Position numbers and translations under genes: made by a program. The notes under the pieces are model-generated. The model saw only the letters and a program-made list of their open reading frames with translations, searched no databases and had not been told where the DNA came from. This document shows positions 54,843-63,953 of a stretch of 64,000 bases of DNA, piece by piece. Positions within the stretch are counted from its first letter, which is position 1; each line of letters starts with the position of its first letter. This stretch comes from Dyella acidiphila (GTDB lineage Bacteria; Pseudomonadota; Gammaproteobacteria; Xanthomonadales; Rhodanobacteraceae), in contig NZ_JACZZA010000012.1 of NCBI RefSeq assembly GCF_014863405.1, positions 248,001-312,000 of the forward strand, in the 5' to 3' direction.

Positions 54843-55771
54843 CGCGCGCCGCGCAGTTCGGGACGCGCGTTGAGATAGTCGGCGGCGGTGATGCGCTTGC
54901 CGCCGGCGCGCTGCAGCGCGGTGACGCGCAATACGCCGTCGATGCAGGCGATATCGATGCCGTCGCGGCGTGCCTCCACCACCGTGCCGGGATGGGCGGA
55001 CAGATCCTGCGTTACCGCATGTGCGGCCCAGATGCGCACGTTTTCGCCAGCGATTTCACCCTCGGCCACCGGCCAGGGATCGAAGGCGCGCACCTGATGT
55101 TCCAGCGCCAGCCCCGGCTTGTTGAAATCGAGCTTCGCCTCGGCCTTTTCCAGCTTGTGCGCATACAGCACACCTTGCCCGGACTGCGGCTGCGACGGCA
55201 GCGTTTCGCCGGCCAGGGTGCGGCACAAGCCTTCCATCAGCACATCCGCGCCGAGCAAGGCCAGGCGATTGTGCAAGGTGCCGCCGGTGTCGCTGTGCTG
55301 GATTTCCGTGCGGCGTTCAAGCAGCACCGGGCCGGTGTCGAGGCCGGCTTCCATCTGCATCAGATCAACCCCGGTTGCGGTATCGCCGGCGAGGATCGCG
55401 CGCTGGATCGGCGCGGCCCCGCGCCAGCGCGGCAGCAGGCTGGCATGCACGTTCCAGCAGCCCAGCCGCGGAAGGGCCAACACCTTGGGCGAGAGGATCA
55501 GGCCGTAGGCCACCACCACCATCAGGTCGGGCCGATAGGCCGCCAGGGTCTGGCGTGCTTCCACCGTTTTCAGGCTTTGCGGTTGCTCTACCGGAATGCC
55601 GGCCGCCAGCGCCGCTTCTTTTACCGGGCTGGGGGTGAGTTTGCGGCCGCGCCCGGCGGGCCGGTCCGGCTGCGTATACACCGCGACCACTTCGGCACCG
55701 CTGCTGCGGCAGGCTTCAAGGCAGGGAACGGAAAACTCCGGCGTGCCGGCGAAAACAATACGCAGGCTCAC
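54839..55771 (-). CDS. fmt: Methionyl-tRNA formyltransferase
   Basis: A 310-residue enzyme that formylates initiator Met-t[21 protein letters not shown] starts the catalytic domain; [24 protein letters not shown] near residue 105 and [13 protein letters not shown] near 140 are the active-site motifs (Asn, His, Asp). The C-terminal domain (after residue 205) is complete. GTG 55771 overlaps the def stop (GTGA) and gives the normal family N-terminus; the frame remains open upstream only inside def. Confidence 0.96.
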   Translation of the reverse strand: MSLRIVFAGTPEFSVPCLEACRSSGAEVVAVYTQPDRPAGRGRKLTPSPVKEAALAAGIPVEQPQSLKTVEARQTLAAYRPDLMVVVAYGLILSPKVLALPRLGCWNVHASLLPRWRGAAPIQRAILAGDTATGVDLMQMEAGLDTGPVLLERRTEIQHSDTGGTLHNRLALLGADVLMEGLCRTLAGETLPSQPQSGQGVLYAHKLEKAEAKLDFNKPGLALEHQVRAFDPWPVAEGEIAGENVRIWAAHAVTQDLSAHPGTVVEARRDGIDIACIDGVLRVTALQRAGGKRITAADYLNARPELRGAR

Positions 55772-56277
55772 GCGTTGGCGGCCTGCTTGCGCTGCTTTTC
55801 CATGCGCTTGAGCAGGATCGAACGCTTCAGCGGCGACAGGTAGTCGACGAACACCTTGCCGGCCAGATGATCCATCTCGTGCTGGATGCACACCGCCAGC
55901 GGGCCTTCCACTTCCAGCTCGAAGGTTTTGCCTTCAACGTCTTGCGCGCGCACCTTCACTTTCAGGGCGCGGGTGACGTCGGCATAGATGCCGGGGAAGG
56001 ACAGGCAGCCTTCCTGGTACACCTGGGTGCCGTCCTTTTCCAGGATCTGGGCATTGATCAGGGCCAGCGGCTGGTTGCGCTCCTCGCTCATGTCCGCCAC
56101 CAGCACGCGCTTGTGCACGTTGACCTGGGTGGCGGCCAGGCCGACACCGTTGGCGGCGTACATCGTCTCGAACATGTCATCGACGAACTGCTTCAATGGG
56201 GCATCGAAGACCGTGACCGGCTCGGCCTTGGTACGCAGCCGCGGATCGGGGAATTCAAGAATGGTCAATACGGACAT
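55768..56277 (-). CDS. def: Peptide deformylase
   Basis: A 169-residue metallopeptidase that removes the N-formyl group from new proteins. All three motifs are present: GVGLAATQ near residue 46, EGCLSFPG near 90 and QHEMDHLAG near 133 (HEMDH and the Cys bind the metal). ATG 56277 has GAGG 8 nt upstream; a GTG three codons earlier is less likely. First gene of the def-fmt-rsmB operon and divergent from the LysM gene. Confidence 0.97.
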   Translation of the reverse strand: MSVLTILEFPDPRLRTKAEPVTVFDAPLKQFVDDMFETMYAANGVGLAATQVNVHKRVLVADMSEERNQPLALINAQILEKDGTQVYQEGCLSFPGIYADVTRALKVKVRAQDVEGKTFELEVEGPLAVCIQHEMDHLAGKVFVDYLSPLKRSILLKRMEKQRKQAANA

Positions 56278-56405
56278 GGGGCTCACCTCGGGCGCCAGAT
56301 TTGCGGGCGAATTGGTAAAAAGCCAGCCCGGGCGCGGTCTAGAATGTGCTTATTGTACGTGGTTCAACATGTTGTCGGCGCACGTTTTTGCCAACTGGGC
56401 ACGTG

Positions 56406-56433
56406 TTGCTTGGGTTAACGGTTCGGTTACACT
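56406..56433 (+). promoter_or_regulatory. Candidate sigma-70 promoter of the LysM gene
   Basis: TTGCTT (56406-56411), 16-nt spacer, TACACT (56428-56433), placed 35 nt before the LysM-protein start codon. Confidence 0.5.
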
Positions 56434-56468
56434 CGGCCGAGCATCGGGGGCAAGGGGGATTCCCGTTT

Positions 56469-57617
56469 ATGATTAGAAAGTCCATTGGGCTGCTGGCCAG
56501 CATGCTGGTCACAGTGGCCGTTTATGCGGCCGGTACCCAGCTTCGCGCCGATCACCCCGACAGCTACACCGTGCGTCGCGGCGATACCCTGTGGGGCATT
56601 TCCGCGCGCTTCCTTTCCAAGCCCTGGCTGTGGCCGGAAATCTGGCAGGCCAACCCGCAGGTGCGCAATCCGCATCTGATCTACCCGGGCGACGTGCTGG
56701 ACCTGTCCTTCATCAACGGCGGCCCGTCGCTGCGGCTGGAGCCGGCCATTCACCGTGAAGGCGAGGCGATTCCGGCCATCCCGGTCGAACAGCTGAAGCC
56801 GTTCCTGCGCGATTCGCGCGTGGTCGATCCGGATGACGTGAAAAACGCGCCGTACGTGATGGGCTTCGAGGAAGGCGATATCACCGGCACTTCCGGCCGC
56901 AACCTGTACGTGCGCAACCTCAAGGCGGTGCCCGGCCAGCGCTGGGCGATCGTGCGCCCCACCCATGTGTTCCGCACCTACGGTGGCTCGGAAGACCAGG
57001 AAAGCGACGAGATGGCGGCCAACCTGGTCGACAGCGACGTCGCCACCGCCAGCACGCCGTGGAATGAGGAGTGGACCACCGATCTGGGCAACGTCACCCC
57101 CAACCACACGTTCCGCGGCAAGACTCTGGCCATGGAAGTGGAAGTGATCGGCCAGGCCGAAGTGCTGCGCGACGGCGATCCCTCGACCCTGCTGCTGCTC
57201 AGCTCGATCATGGAAGTTCGCGCCGGCGATCGCCTGATGCCGGTCGACGACAACCCGTACGACCCGTACTACTACCCGCATCCGCCCAAGACCCTGCCGG
57301 CTGACGGACGCGTGATTGCCTTCTCGCACGAGCGCATGACCCAGGTCGGTCCGAACGACGTGGTGGTGCTTTCGGTGGGCTCGAAGGACGGCGTCGACAA
57401 CGGCACCACCTTCTCGCTGTGGCAGCCGGGCGAACAGGTCCACGACGACGTGGCGCACGATGTCTGGAACCGCCACGCCTTCAAGCCGGTGACCTTGCCG
57501 GATGAATACGTCGGCCACGTGATGATCTTCCGCACCTTCGACCGCGTCAGCTACGGCATCGTGATGGACGGCCTCAAGCCGGTGAAGGTCGGCGCCAGGG
57601 CGAAGATGCCCGAGTAA
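56469..57617 (+). CDS. LysM peptidoglycan-binding domain protein
   Basis: A 382-residue secreted protein. A signal peptide (MIRKSIGLLASMLVTVAVYAAG) precedes a LysM domain at about 33-80 (YTVRRGDTLWGISARFLSKPWLWPEIWQANPQVRNPHLIYPGDVL). The remaining 300 residues are a conserved but unnamed beta-rich region. This gene commonly sits between def and dprA in gamma- and betaproteobacteria. It likely binds the cell wall; the catalytic role, if any, is unknown. A strong terminator follows. Confidence 0.9.
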   Translation: MIRKSIGLLASMLVTVAVYAAGTQLRADHPDSYTVRRGDTLWGISARFLSKPWLWPEIWQANPQVRNPHLIYPGDVLDLSFINGGPSLRLEPAIHREGEAIPAIPVEQLKPFLRDSRVVDPDDVKNAPYVMGFEEGDITGTSGRNLYVRNLKAVPGQRWAIVRPTHVFRTYGGSEDQESDEMAANLVDSDVATASTPWNEEWTTDLGNVTPNHTFRGKTLAMEVEVIGQAEVLRDGDPSTLLLLSSIMEVRAGDRLMPVDDNPYDPYYYPHPPKTLPADGRVIAFSHERMTQVGPNDVVVLSVGSKDGVDNGTTFSLWQPGEQVHDDVAHDVWNRHAFKPVTLPDEYVGHVMIFRTFDRVSYGIVMDGLKPVKVGARAKMPE

Positions 57618-57667
57618 GGCCGCTTCACGAGCACCGGGCTGGCCCCAGGTTGCGACAAAACCCACAG

Positions 57668-57700
57668 CACGGCGCGGCAAACCCGCGCCGTGACTGTTTT
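57668..57700 (+). terminator. Intrinsic terminator after the LysM gene
   Basis: CACGGCGCGG and CCGCGCCGTG make a perfect 10-bp stem with loop CAAAC, followed by ACTG and TTTT. Confidence 0.8.
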
Positions 57701-57722
57701 GGGGCTCGCTTAGACTCGCGGC

Positions 57723-58859
57723 ATGAATGAACACGAATCATGGCGGGACTGGCTGGTTGTCCTGCGTACGCCGGGCATCGGCCCAGGCGGCCTAAGAGAG
57801 CGCCTGGGCGCGGCGCGGGGGCAGATCGGCCAGGTACTTGCCCAGCTGCGGCGCCACGCCGCGACGCTCGATCTGGAGGCCCAGGCATGGCTGCGCCAGC
57901 CGGACGAGGCACGCCTTGCCGCCGACCTGGCCTGGCTGGCCGAACCAGGGCATCGGCTGCTGTGCTGTACGGAGGCGGATTTTCCGCCCCAGCTGGAAAC
58001 CATCCCCCAGCCACCGGCCGCCCTGTTCCTCAGCGGCGACGCCAGTCTGCTGCTGCGACCGCAGGTGGCCATCGTGGGTGCGCGCAGCGCCAGCGGTGCC
58101 GGCCGCGAGACGGCGCGCCTATTTGCCAGGCAGCTGGCCCATGCCGGCTTTGTCGTCACCAGCGGCCTGGCCGAGGGCATCGACGCGGCCTCGCACGAGG
58201 CCGCATTGGCTGCGGGGCAGCCAACCGTGGCGGTGATCGGCACCGGGCCGGACTTGGTCTATCCGCGCAAGCACCGCGGGCTGTCGGCGCAGGTGGCGGC
58301 CCAGGGCGTACTGGTCAGCGAATTTCCGCCCGGCACGGCCGCCCGTGCCGACCACTTTCCGCGCCGTAACCGCATCATTGCGGGGCTATCGCTCGGCACC
58401 CTGGTGGTGGAGGCCGGCCTGCACTCCGGCTCGCTGATCACTGCCCGTCTGGCGGCCGAGCAGGGGCGGGAGGTATTCGCGGTGCCCGGTTCCATACATA
58501 ATCCGCTCGCCCGCGGCTGCCACCGCCTGATCCGGGATGGTGCGCGGCTGGTCGAAAGCGCAGCCGAAATCATCGAAACCCTGGTTCCCGCGGCACGGGC
58601 GCTTGGCGCCGAGCTGGCCCTGCGCCTGGAGCAGGTGCCGGCGGCCGGTGACCGGACGACGACGAGCGGTTGGCGTGGCGACCCGCAATACCGGCAATTG
58701 CTGGAGGCGCTGGGTCACGATCCGGCGGCTCTGGACGAACTGGCCGAACGCACCGGGCAAACTGCCGCCGCGCTGTCATCCATGCTGCTCATGCTGGAGC
58801 TGGAAGGTTGTGTCGAAGGCCTGCCAGGCGGCCGCTACCAACGCTTGCCGGGTGTCTGA
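57723..58859 (+). CDS. dprA: DNA-processing protein DprA
   Basis: A 378-residue DprA/Smf protein, which loads RecA onto incoming single-stranded DNA in natural transformation. An N-terminal SAM-like segment (RTPGIGPGGLRERL) precedes the extended Rossmann fold: VAIVGARSASGAGRETA near residue 115, VTSGLAEGIDAASHEAAL near 142, SEFPPGTAARADHFPRRNRIIAGLS near 198 and HSGSLITARLA near 235. A C-terminal winged-helix segment (LDELAERTGQTAAALSSMLLMLELEG) is complete. No Shine-Dalgarno sequence precedes the ATG, whereas TAGACT at 57711-57716 looks like a -10 box, so the message may be leaderless. Confidence 0.95.
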   Translation: MNEHESWRDWLVVLRTPGIGPGGLRERLGAARGQIGQVLAQLRRHAATLDLEAQAWLRQPDEARLAADLAWLAEPGHRLLCCTEADFPPQLETIPQPPAALFLSGDASLLLRPQVAIVGARSASGAGRETARLFARQLAHAGFVVTSGLAEGIDAASHEAALAAGQPTVAVIGTGPDLVYPRKHRGLSAQVAAQGVLVSEFPPGTAARADHFPRRNRIIAGLSLGTLVVEAGLHSGSLITARLAAEQGREVFAVPGSIHNPLARGCHRLIRDGARLVESAAEIIETLVPAARALGAELALRLEQVPAAGDRTTTSGWRGDPQYRQLLEALGHDPAALDELAERTGQTAAALSSMLLMLELEGCVEGLPGGRYQRLPGV

Positions 58860-58986
58860 ACGCATTGCATGGAGCGTGCTTTGACAAGGCTCAGCTTGAC
58901 AGTCGCCGAGCCGGCATGCTTCCAACTATATATAGAGCGGCCTCCTCCATACGGTCGCGAACGCAACACCTGGAACCCCACGCCAC

Positions 58987-61473
58987 ATGGCAAAAAACCT
59001 GCTTATCGTCGAATCGCCGGCCAAGGCCAAGACGATCAACAAATATCTCGGCAAGGACTTTCAGGTCCTGGCTTCCTATGGCCACGTGCGCGATCTGAAG
59101 CCCAAAGAGGGCGCGGTCGATACCGAGCACGACTTCGCCATGAAGTACGAAGTGATCGAGCGCAACGAGAAACACGTCGATGCGATCGCCAAGGCGGCCA
59201 AGGTGGCCGACGACATCTACCTCGCCACCGACTTGGATCGCGAGGGTGAAGCGATCAGCTGGCACATCAGCGAGATCCTCAAGGAGCGCGGGCTGGCCAA
59301 GGGCAAGCAGATGCACCGCGTGGTGTTCTCGGAAATCACGCCCAAGGCAATCAAGGCCGCGGTAGCCGCGCCGCGTATGTTGTCGCACGACCTGGTCGAT
59401 GCGCAGCAGGCGCGCCGCGCGCTCGACTACCTGGTCGGTTTCAATCTTTCGCCGGTGCTGTGGCGCAAGGTGCAGCGTGGCCTGTCCGCCGGCCGCGTGC
59501 AGAGTCCGGCGCTGCGCATGATCGTGGAGCGCGAAGAAGAGATCGAAGCCTTCGTCGCCCGCGAGTACTGGACGGTAGAGGCGCAGCTCAAGCATCACGA
59601 AGGCGATTTCAGCGCGCGCCTGACCAAGCTCAACGGCAAGAAATTCGAGCAGTTCGACCTCACCAACGAGGCCGACGCTCTGGCCGCCCGCGACGCGCTG
59701 AAGGAAGCCGCCCGCGGGCAGCTCACCGTCAGCGAGGTCGGCAGCAAGGAGCGCAAGCGTCGTCCCGCGCCGCCGTTCACCACCTCGACCCTGCAGCAGG
59801 AAGCCGCGCGCAAGCTGGGCTTCGGCACCAGTCGCACGATGAAGGTTGCGCAGGGGCTTTACGAAGGCGTCGGCCTCGGCAGCGAGGGCAATGTCGGCCT
59901 GATCACCTACATGCGTACCGACTCCACCGCGCTGTCCGAGGATGCCGTGGGCGAGCTGCGCCAGCTGATCGGCCGCGACTACGGTAACAAGGCGCTGCCG
60001 GATCAGCCGCAGGTGTATCGCACCAAGTCCAAGAACGCGCAGGAAGCGCACGAAGCGATCCGTCCCACCTCGGCCATGCGCACGCCGCGCGAGGTTGCGC
60101 AATTCCTCAACGACGAGCAGCGCAAGCTGTACGAGTTGATCTGGAAGCGCACCGTCGCCTGCCAGATGATCCACGCCACCATGAACACGGTGTCGGCGGA
60201 TTTCGACGTCAAGCATGTCAAAGGCGGCGACGCTGCCTTCCGCGCCACCGGTACCACGGTCGTCGATCCCGGCTTTCTGGCCGTGTACGAAGAAGGCCGC
60301 GACCAGAAGACTGCCGAGGACGACGATGAAGGCCGCCGGCTGCCGCGGCTGGAAAAGGGCGAGCAGGTGCCGCTGCAGGACATCCTCGCCGATCAGCATT
60401 TCACCGAACCGCCGCCGCGCTATTCCGAAGCCAGCCTGGTGAAGGCGCTGGAGGAATACGGCATCGGTCGTCCGTCCACCTACGCCAGCATCATCCAGGT
60501 GCTGCAGAACCGCGAATACGTGCTGCTGGACAACCGGCGCTTCCGTCCCACCGACGTGGGCCGCGCGGTAAGCAAATTCCTGACCCAGCACTTCACCCAG
60601 TACGTCGATTACGACTTCACCGCCAAGCTCGAAGACGAGCTCGACGCGGTGAGCCGCGGCGAAGAAGCCTGGGTGCCGCTGATGCAGCGCTTCTGGCAGC
60701 CGTTCAAGCAGCAGGTGGAAGAGAAAACCGAATCGGTCGACCGCAGCGAAGCCACCGGTGCGCGCGAGCTGGGTGCCGATCCGAAATCCGGCAAGCCGGT
60801 ATCGGTGCGCCTGGGCCGCTATGGGCCGTATGCGCAGATCGGCGACAAGGACGTGGACGAGAAACTGCAGTTCGCCTCGTTGCGCCCGGGCCAGAGCATG
60901 CACACGATCACGCTGGACGAGGCGATCGAGTTGTTCAAGCTGCCGCGCAAGCTCGGCCAGGCCGAGAACGGCGATGAAGTGACGGTGGGCGTCGGCCGTT
61001 TCGGCCCGTTCGTGAAGCAGGGCAGCACCTATGCCTCGCTCAAGGCGGAAGACGATCCGTACACCATCGAGCTGCCGCGTGCGCTGCAGATCGTGCAGGA
61101 AAAGCTGGAGCTGATCGCCAACCGCATCATCCGCGACTTCGGCAATGGCGTGCAGATCCTCAACGGTCGCTTCGGTCCGTACATCACGGACGGCGAGAAG
61201 AATGCGCGCATCCCCAAGGATCAGGAGCCGAAGGACCTGACCGAGGCGCAGTGCATGGAGTTGCTGGCCGCGGCGCCGGTCAAGAAAGGCCGTTTCGGCA
61301 AGAAGACGGCGACCAAGAAGGCGGAGCCGGCGGCGAAGAAAGCGGCCGCCAAGAAGGCCCCGGCTAAGAAAGCCGCTGCCAAGAAAACCGCGACCAAGAA
61401 AACCGTTGCGAAGAAGACCGCCAGCAAAAAGACTGCCGTAAAGAAAGCCGCAAGCAAAAAAACCAAAGCGTGA
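58987..61473 (+). CDS. topA: DNA topoisomerase I
   Basis: The 828-residue type IA topoisomerase that relaxes negative supercoils. The TOPRIM domain begins NLLIVESPAKAKTINKYLG, with the acidic metal site in TDLDREGEAISWH near residue 80. The catalytic tyrosine is in GLITYMRTDSTAL near residue 310. After the core come repeated topoisomerase-C segments (VSVRLGRYGPYAQIG, VTVGVGRFGPFVKQG, VQILNGRFGPYITDG). The last 65 residues are almost only Lys, Ala and Thr, a tail that should bind DNA non-specifically. An AT-rich TATATATAG upstream (58927-58935) may be its -10 region. Confidence 0.97.
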   Translation: MAKNLLIVESPAKAKTINKYLGKDFQVLASYGHVRDLKPKEGAVDTEHDFAMKYEVIERNEKHVDAIAKAAKVADDIYLATDLDREGEAISWHISEILKERGLAKGKQMHRVVFSEITPKAIKAAVAAPRMLSHDLVDAQQARRALDYLVGFNLSPVLWRKVQRGLSAGRVQSPALRMIVEREEEIEAFVAREYWTVEAQLKHHEGDFSARLTKLNGKKFEQFDLTNEADALAARDALKEAARGQLTVSEVGSKERKRRPAPPFTTSTLQQEAARKLGFGTSRTMKVAQGLYEGVGLGSEGNVGLITYMRTDSTALSEDAVGELRQLIGRDYGNKALPDQPQVYRTKSKNAQEAHEAIRPTSAMRTPREVAQFLNDEQRKLYELIWKRTVACQMIHATMNTVSADFDVKHVKGGDAAFRATGTTVVDPGFLAVYEEGRDQKTAEDDDEGRRLPRLEKGEQVPLQDILADQHFTEPPPRYSEASLVKALEEYGIGRPSTYASIIQVLQNREYVLLDNRRFRPTDVGRAVSKFLTQHFTQYVDYDFTAKLEDELDAVSRGEEAWVPLMQRFWQPFKQQVEEKTESVDRSEATGARELGADPKSGKPVSVRLGRYGPYAQIGDKDVDEKLQFASLRPGQSMHTITLDEAIELFKLPRKLGQAENGDEVTVGVGRFGPFVKQGSTYASLKAEDDPYTIELPRALQIVQEKLELIANRIIRDFGNGVQILNGRFGPYITDGEKNARIPKDQEPKDLTEAQCMELLAAAPVKKGRFGKKTATKKAEPAAKKAAAKKAPAKKAAAKKTATKKTVAKKTASKKTAVKKAASKKTKA

Positions 61474-61489
61474 TTCGCGCAATCCACTT

Positions 61490-61510
61490 CCTCTCCCCGG
61501 CGGGGAGAGG
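61490..61510. repeat. GC-rich hairpin repeat, first arm of a larger inverted repeat
   Basis: CCTCTCCCCG and CGGGGAGAGG around a single G, directly followed by GTTGGGGTGAGG. About 85 bases later CCCCTCACCTCAATCCTC (from 61592) and AGAGGAGGGGAAG form an imperfect inverted copy. Similar sequences are dispersed intergenically in this bacterial order. It may also end topA transcription. Confidence 0.55.
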
Positions 61511-61638
61511 GTTGGGGTGAGGAAACACCCTCGCGCCATGCTTTCATCGAAGCGGGGATCGCTTCCAGGCAAAGACCGGGGCAAGCCTTGGCCCCTCACC
61601 TCAATCCTCTCGCCGCAGAGGAGGGGAAGAAAAGCGAC

Positions 61639-62211
61639 ATGCCCGCGCTGTACACCCTCACCCAGCTACCGGACGCCGCCCAGTCGATGCACGAGGGCGG
61701 CGTTATCGCCTATCCCACCGAAGCGGTCTTTGGTCTCGGCTGCGATCCGCACAATCGCGTCGCCTTCGAGCGCATCTTCACGCTCAAGCAGCGGCCGGCC
61801 ACCCAGGGTGTGCTGCTGATCGCCGCCGACTTCGCGCAGGTCGAGCGCTACGTGGACATGGCCAAGGTGCCCGCCGGCGTGCTGGCCCAGGTTCGCGCCA
61901 GTTGGCCCGGGCCGTTCACCTGGGTATTCCCACGCAGCGCCGAGGTGCCCGAATGGGTGGCTGGCACCCATCCGGGCATTGCCCTGCGGGTCAGCGCGCA
62001 TGCCCCGGCGGCAGCCCTGTGCCGGGCGTTTGGCGGCGCGCTGGTGTCCACCAGCGCCAACCTGCACGGCAAGCCGCCGGCACGGGAGCTGGCGACGGTG
62101 CTCGAGTACTTCGGCGATGCGCTCGATGGCGCGGTCGATGCGCCGCTGGGCGGCGCAGCGCAGCCCACCACCATTCGTGACGCGCTGACCGGCGCTATCA
62201 TCCGAACCTGA
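61639..62211 (+). CDS. tsaC: Threonylcarbamoyl-AMP synthase (TsaC/YrdC)
   Basis: A 190-residue enzyme that makes threonylcarbamoyl-AMP for the t6A37 modification of ANN-decoding tRNAs. YPTEAVFGLGCDP near residue 28 (the YPTET-like start), KQRPATQGVLLI near 54, ASWPGPFTWVFP near 93 and ALVSTSANLHGKPPA near 136 are the known substrate-binding motifs. ATG 61639 gives the standard TsaC length; the frame extends upstream into the hairpin repeat region without support. It follows topA, a conserved neighbour pair. Confidence 0.94.
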   Translation: MPALYTLTQLPDAAQSMHEGGVIAYPTEAVFGLGCDPHNRVAFERIFTLKQRPATQGVLLIAADFAQVERYVDMAKVPAGVLAQVRASWPGPFTWVFPRSAEVPEWVAGTHPGIALRVSAHAPAAALCRAFGGALVSTSANLHGKPPARELATVLEYFGDALDGAVDAPLGGAAQPTTIRDALTGAIIRT

Positions 62212-62366
62212 ATCCTGCAGTAAAGGGACGCTGGGACGGTCGTTGCCGATTCAGCCGCAACCCTGAGGATGGGGGCCGCAGGAAATCAACCCTCGCCACG
62301 GTAGTAGCCGGCCTTCTGGCCGGAGCGAGGCGTATTGCATCGGGACAGTAACCAGGAGCGCATGGC

Positions 62367-63749
62367 GTGGCGATCGTCTACGACACCTATCAACGCGATG
62401 AAGCAGAGCGTCTGCTGCCGCTGCTGAAGGTGGACGATGCCCAGCGCGTGATCGCCGTGCACGAAGGCGATGTGATCACCGCCGCGCAATTCCTGGCGCA
62501 TGTCGAGCGTGTTGCGGCGCTGTTGCCGGAAGCATCCGCCGCGGTCAATTTGTGCGAAGACCGCTACGCCTTCATGGTGGCCTTTTGCGCCATCGCCTTG
62601 CGCGGGCAGGCGAATCTGCTGCCGCCTTCGCGTGCGCCGCATGCGGTGGAGGAAGTGATGGCCGCGCATCCGGGCTGCCATGTCGTGGGCGACCGGCCGC
62701 TGGCGCCGGCACCCGAGCGTTATCACGCATTGCCCGAGCTTGCGCTCGATGCCGCGGTGGCGACACCGGCTGCGTGGCCGTCGATTCCGGCACTGCAGAC
62801 CGCGGTGGTCGGCTACACCTCGGGCTCCACCGGTTCGCCGCGCCCCAACGCGAAAACCTGGGGCAGCCTGGACGCCAGCACGGCCGGCAATCTGCGCATG
62901 CTGCAGCAGGCGGTCGGCGAACAGTTCGCGGTGGTCGCCACGGTGCCGCCGCAGCATATCTACGGCATCGAAATGTCGGTGCTGCTGCCCTTGCTTGGCG
63001 ACGTGCAGGTGCATTCCGGCCGGCCGTTTTTCCCGGCCGATATCGCCACGGCGCTGGCGCAGATGCCTGCGCCGCGCGTGCTGGTCACCACGCCGGTGCA
63101 TTTGCGCGCACTGGTGGCCTCGGACATACCTCTGCCGCCCTTGGCGGCGATCTTGTCCGCCACGGCGCCGATGCCGCCGGAGCTGGCGGCGCAGGCGGAA
63201 CGCTGTTTTGGCGCGCCGGTGCTGGAAGTGTTTGGTTCCACCGAAACCTGTGCCTTTGCATCCCGGCGCGTTACGGCGGACAGCCGCTGGTCGCTGTATC
63301 ACGGCGTGCATCTGCACCCGCAGCCGGATGGCACGCAGATCGAGGCGCCGCAGCTGGATACACCTGCCGTACTGGCCGACATCGTCGCCCTGCACGACGA
63401 TGGCCGCCGTTTCGAATTGTGCGGGCGCCACGCGGACCTGCTGGAAATCGCCGGCAAACGGGCCTCGCTCGGCGATCTCACCCGCCGCCTGCTGGCCATC
63501 CCCGGCGTGGAGGACGGCGTGGTGTTCCAGCTGGATGAGCCCGATGCCATCGGCATCCAGCGCATCGCCGCACTGGTGGTGGCGCCGGCGCTGGACGAGC
63601 AACTGATCGTGGATGCCTTGCGCGCCTCGATCGACCCGGTCTTCCTGCCGCGTCCCCTGCGCCTGGTCGCGAGCCTGCCGCGCAACGAGACCGGCAAACT
63701 GCCGCGTGCGGCCTTGCTGGATCTGTTGGCGCGCCGCACGGTGGCCTGA
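62367..63749 (+). CDS. AMP-dependent synthetase/ligase (acyl-CoA synthetase-like)
   Basis: A 460-residue adenylate-forming enzyme, at the short end for the family. VGYTSGSTGSPRPNAKTW near residue 150 is the P-loop motif, VFGSTETCAFASRR near 290 the A5-type motif, and ELCGRHADLLEIAGKR near 352 carries the hinge Asp/Lys region; LPRNETGKLPRAAL near the end contains the catalytic Lys. GTG 62367 with AGGAG about 10 nt upstream is the start; an ATG five bases earlier is out of frame. It resembles the aryl-polyene/xanthomonadin-type ligases (XanA2-like) of Xanthomonadales, an uncertain analogy since no other pigment genes are present. Confidence 0.82.
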   Translation: MAIVYDTYQRDEAERLLPLLKVDDAQRVIAVHEGDVITAAQFLAHVERVAALLPEASAAVNLCEDRYAFMVAFCAIALRGQANLLPPSRAPHAVEEVMAAHPGCHVVGDRPLAPAPERYHALPELALDAAVATPAAWPSIPALQTAVVGYTSGSTGSPRPNAKTWGSLDASTAGNLRMLQQAVGEQFAVVATVPPQHIYGIEMSVLLPLLGDVQVHSGRPFFPADIATALAQMPAPRVLVTTPVHLRALVASDIPLPPLAAILSATAPMPPELAAQAERCFGAPVLEVFGSTETCAFASRRVTADSRWSLYHGVHLHPQPDGTQIEAPQLDTPAVLADIVALHDDGRRFELCGRHADLLEIAGKRASLGDLTRRLLAIPGVEDGVVFQLDEPDAIGIQRIAALVVAPALDEQLIVDALRASIDPVFLPRPLRLVASLPRNETGKLPRAALLDLLARRTVA

Positions 63750-63844
63750 TTGCCGTCACGGCAGCGGCTGGTTCGCTTCATGGGTGAAGCCGTCTCGCGG
63801 TGATTCCGCATCGAGCGGCAAGCTCGTGCAACCCCACCCCGGCT

Positions 63845-63865
63845 CTCCCCTGTCAAGCAGGGGAG
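63845..63865. repeat. Short GC-rich hairpin
   Basis: CTCCCCTG-tcaag-CAGGGGAG, an 8-bp perfect stem in a CCCCACCCCGGCTC context, about 95 nt after the AMP-ligase gene. It belongs to the same type of dispersed repeat as the one at 61490 and may act as a terminator. Confidence 0.5.
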
Positions 63866-63901
63866 GCAGTCATCAGGCTCGGCCCCTGTTCCCGTCACCG
63901 C

Positions 63902-63907
63902 TACAAT
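63902..63907 (+). promoter_or_regulatory. Candidate -10 element of purD
   Basis: TACAAT lies 46 nt before the purD start codon in otherwise GC-rich sequence. No strong -35 element is evident at the usual distance. Confidence 0.4.
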
Positions 63908-63953
63908 GCCCAGCTTGCGCCCCGGCGGCGCCCGCAATCTCGGAGTCAACGGC

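Noticed and set aside
58891-61599. A 902-codon minus-strand frame
   Set aside because: Antisense to topA with an Arg/His/Leu-rich shadow composition; no ribosome site or recognisable domain.
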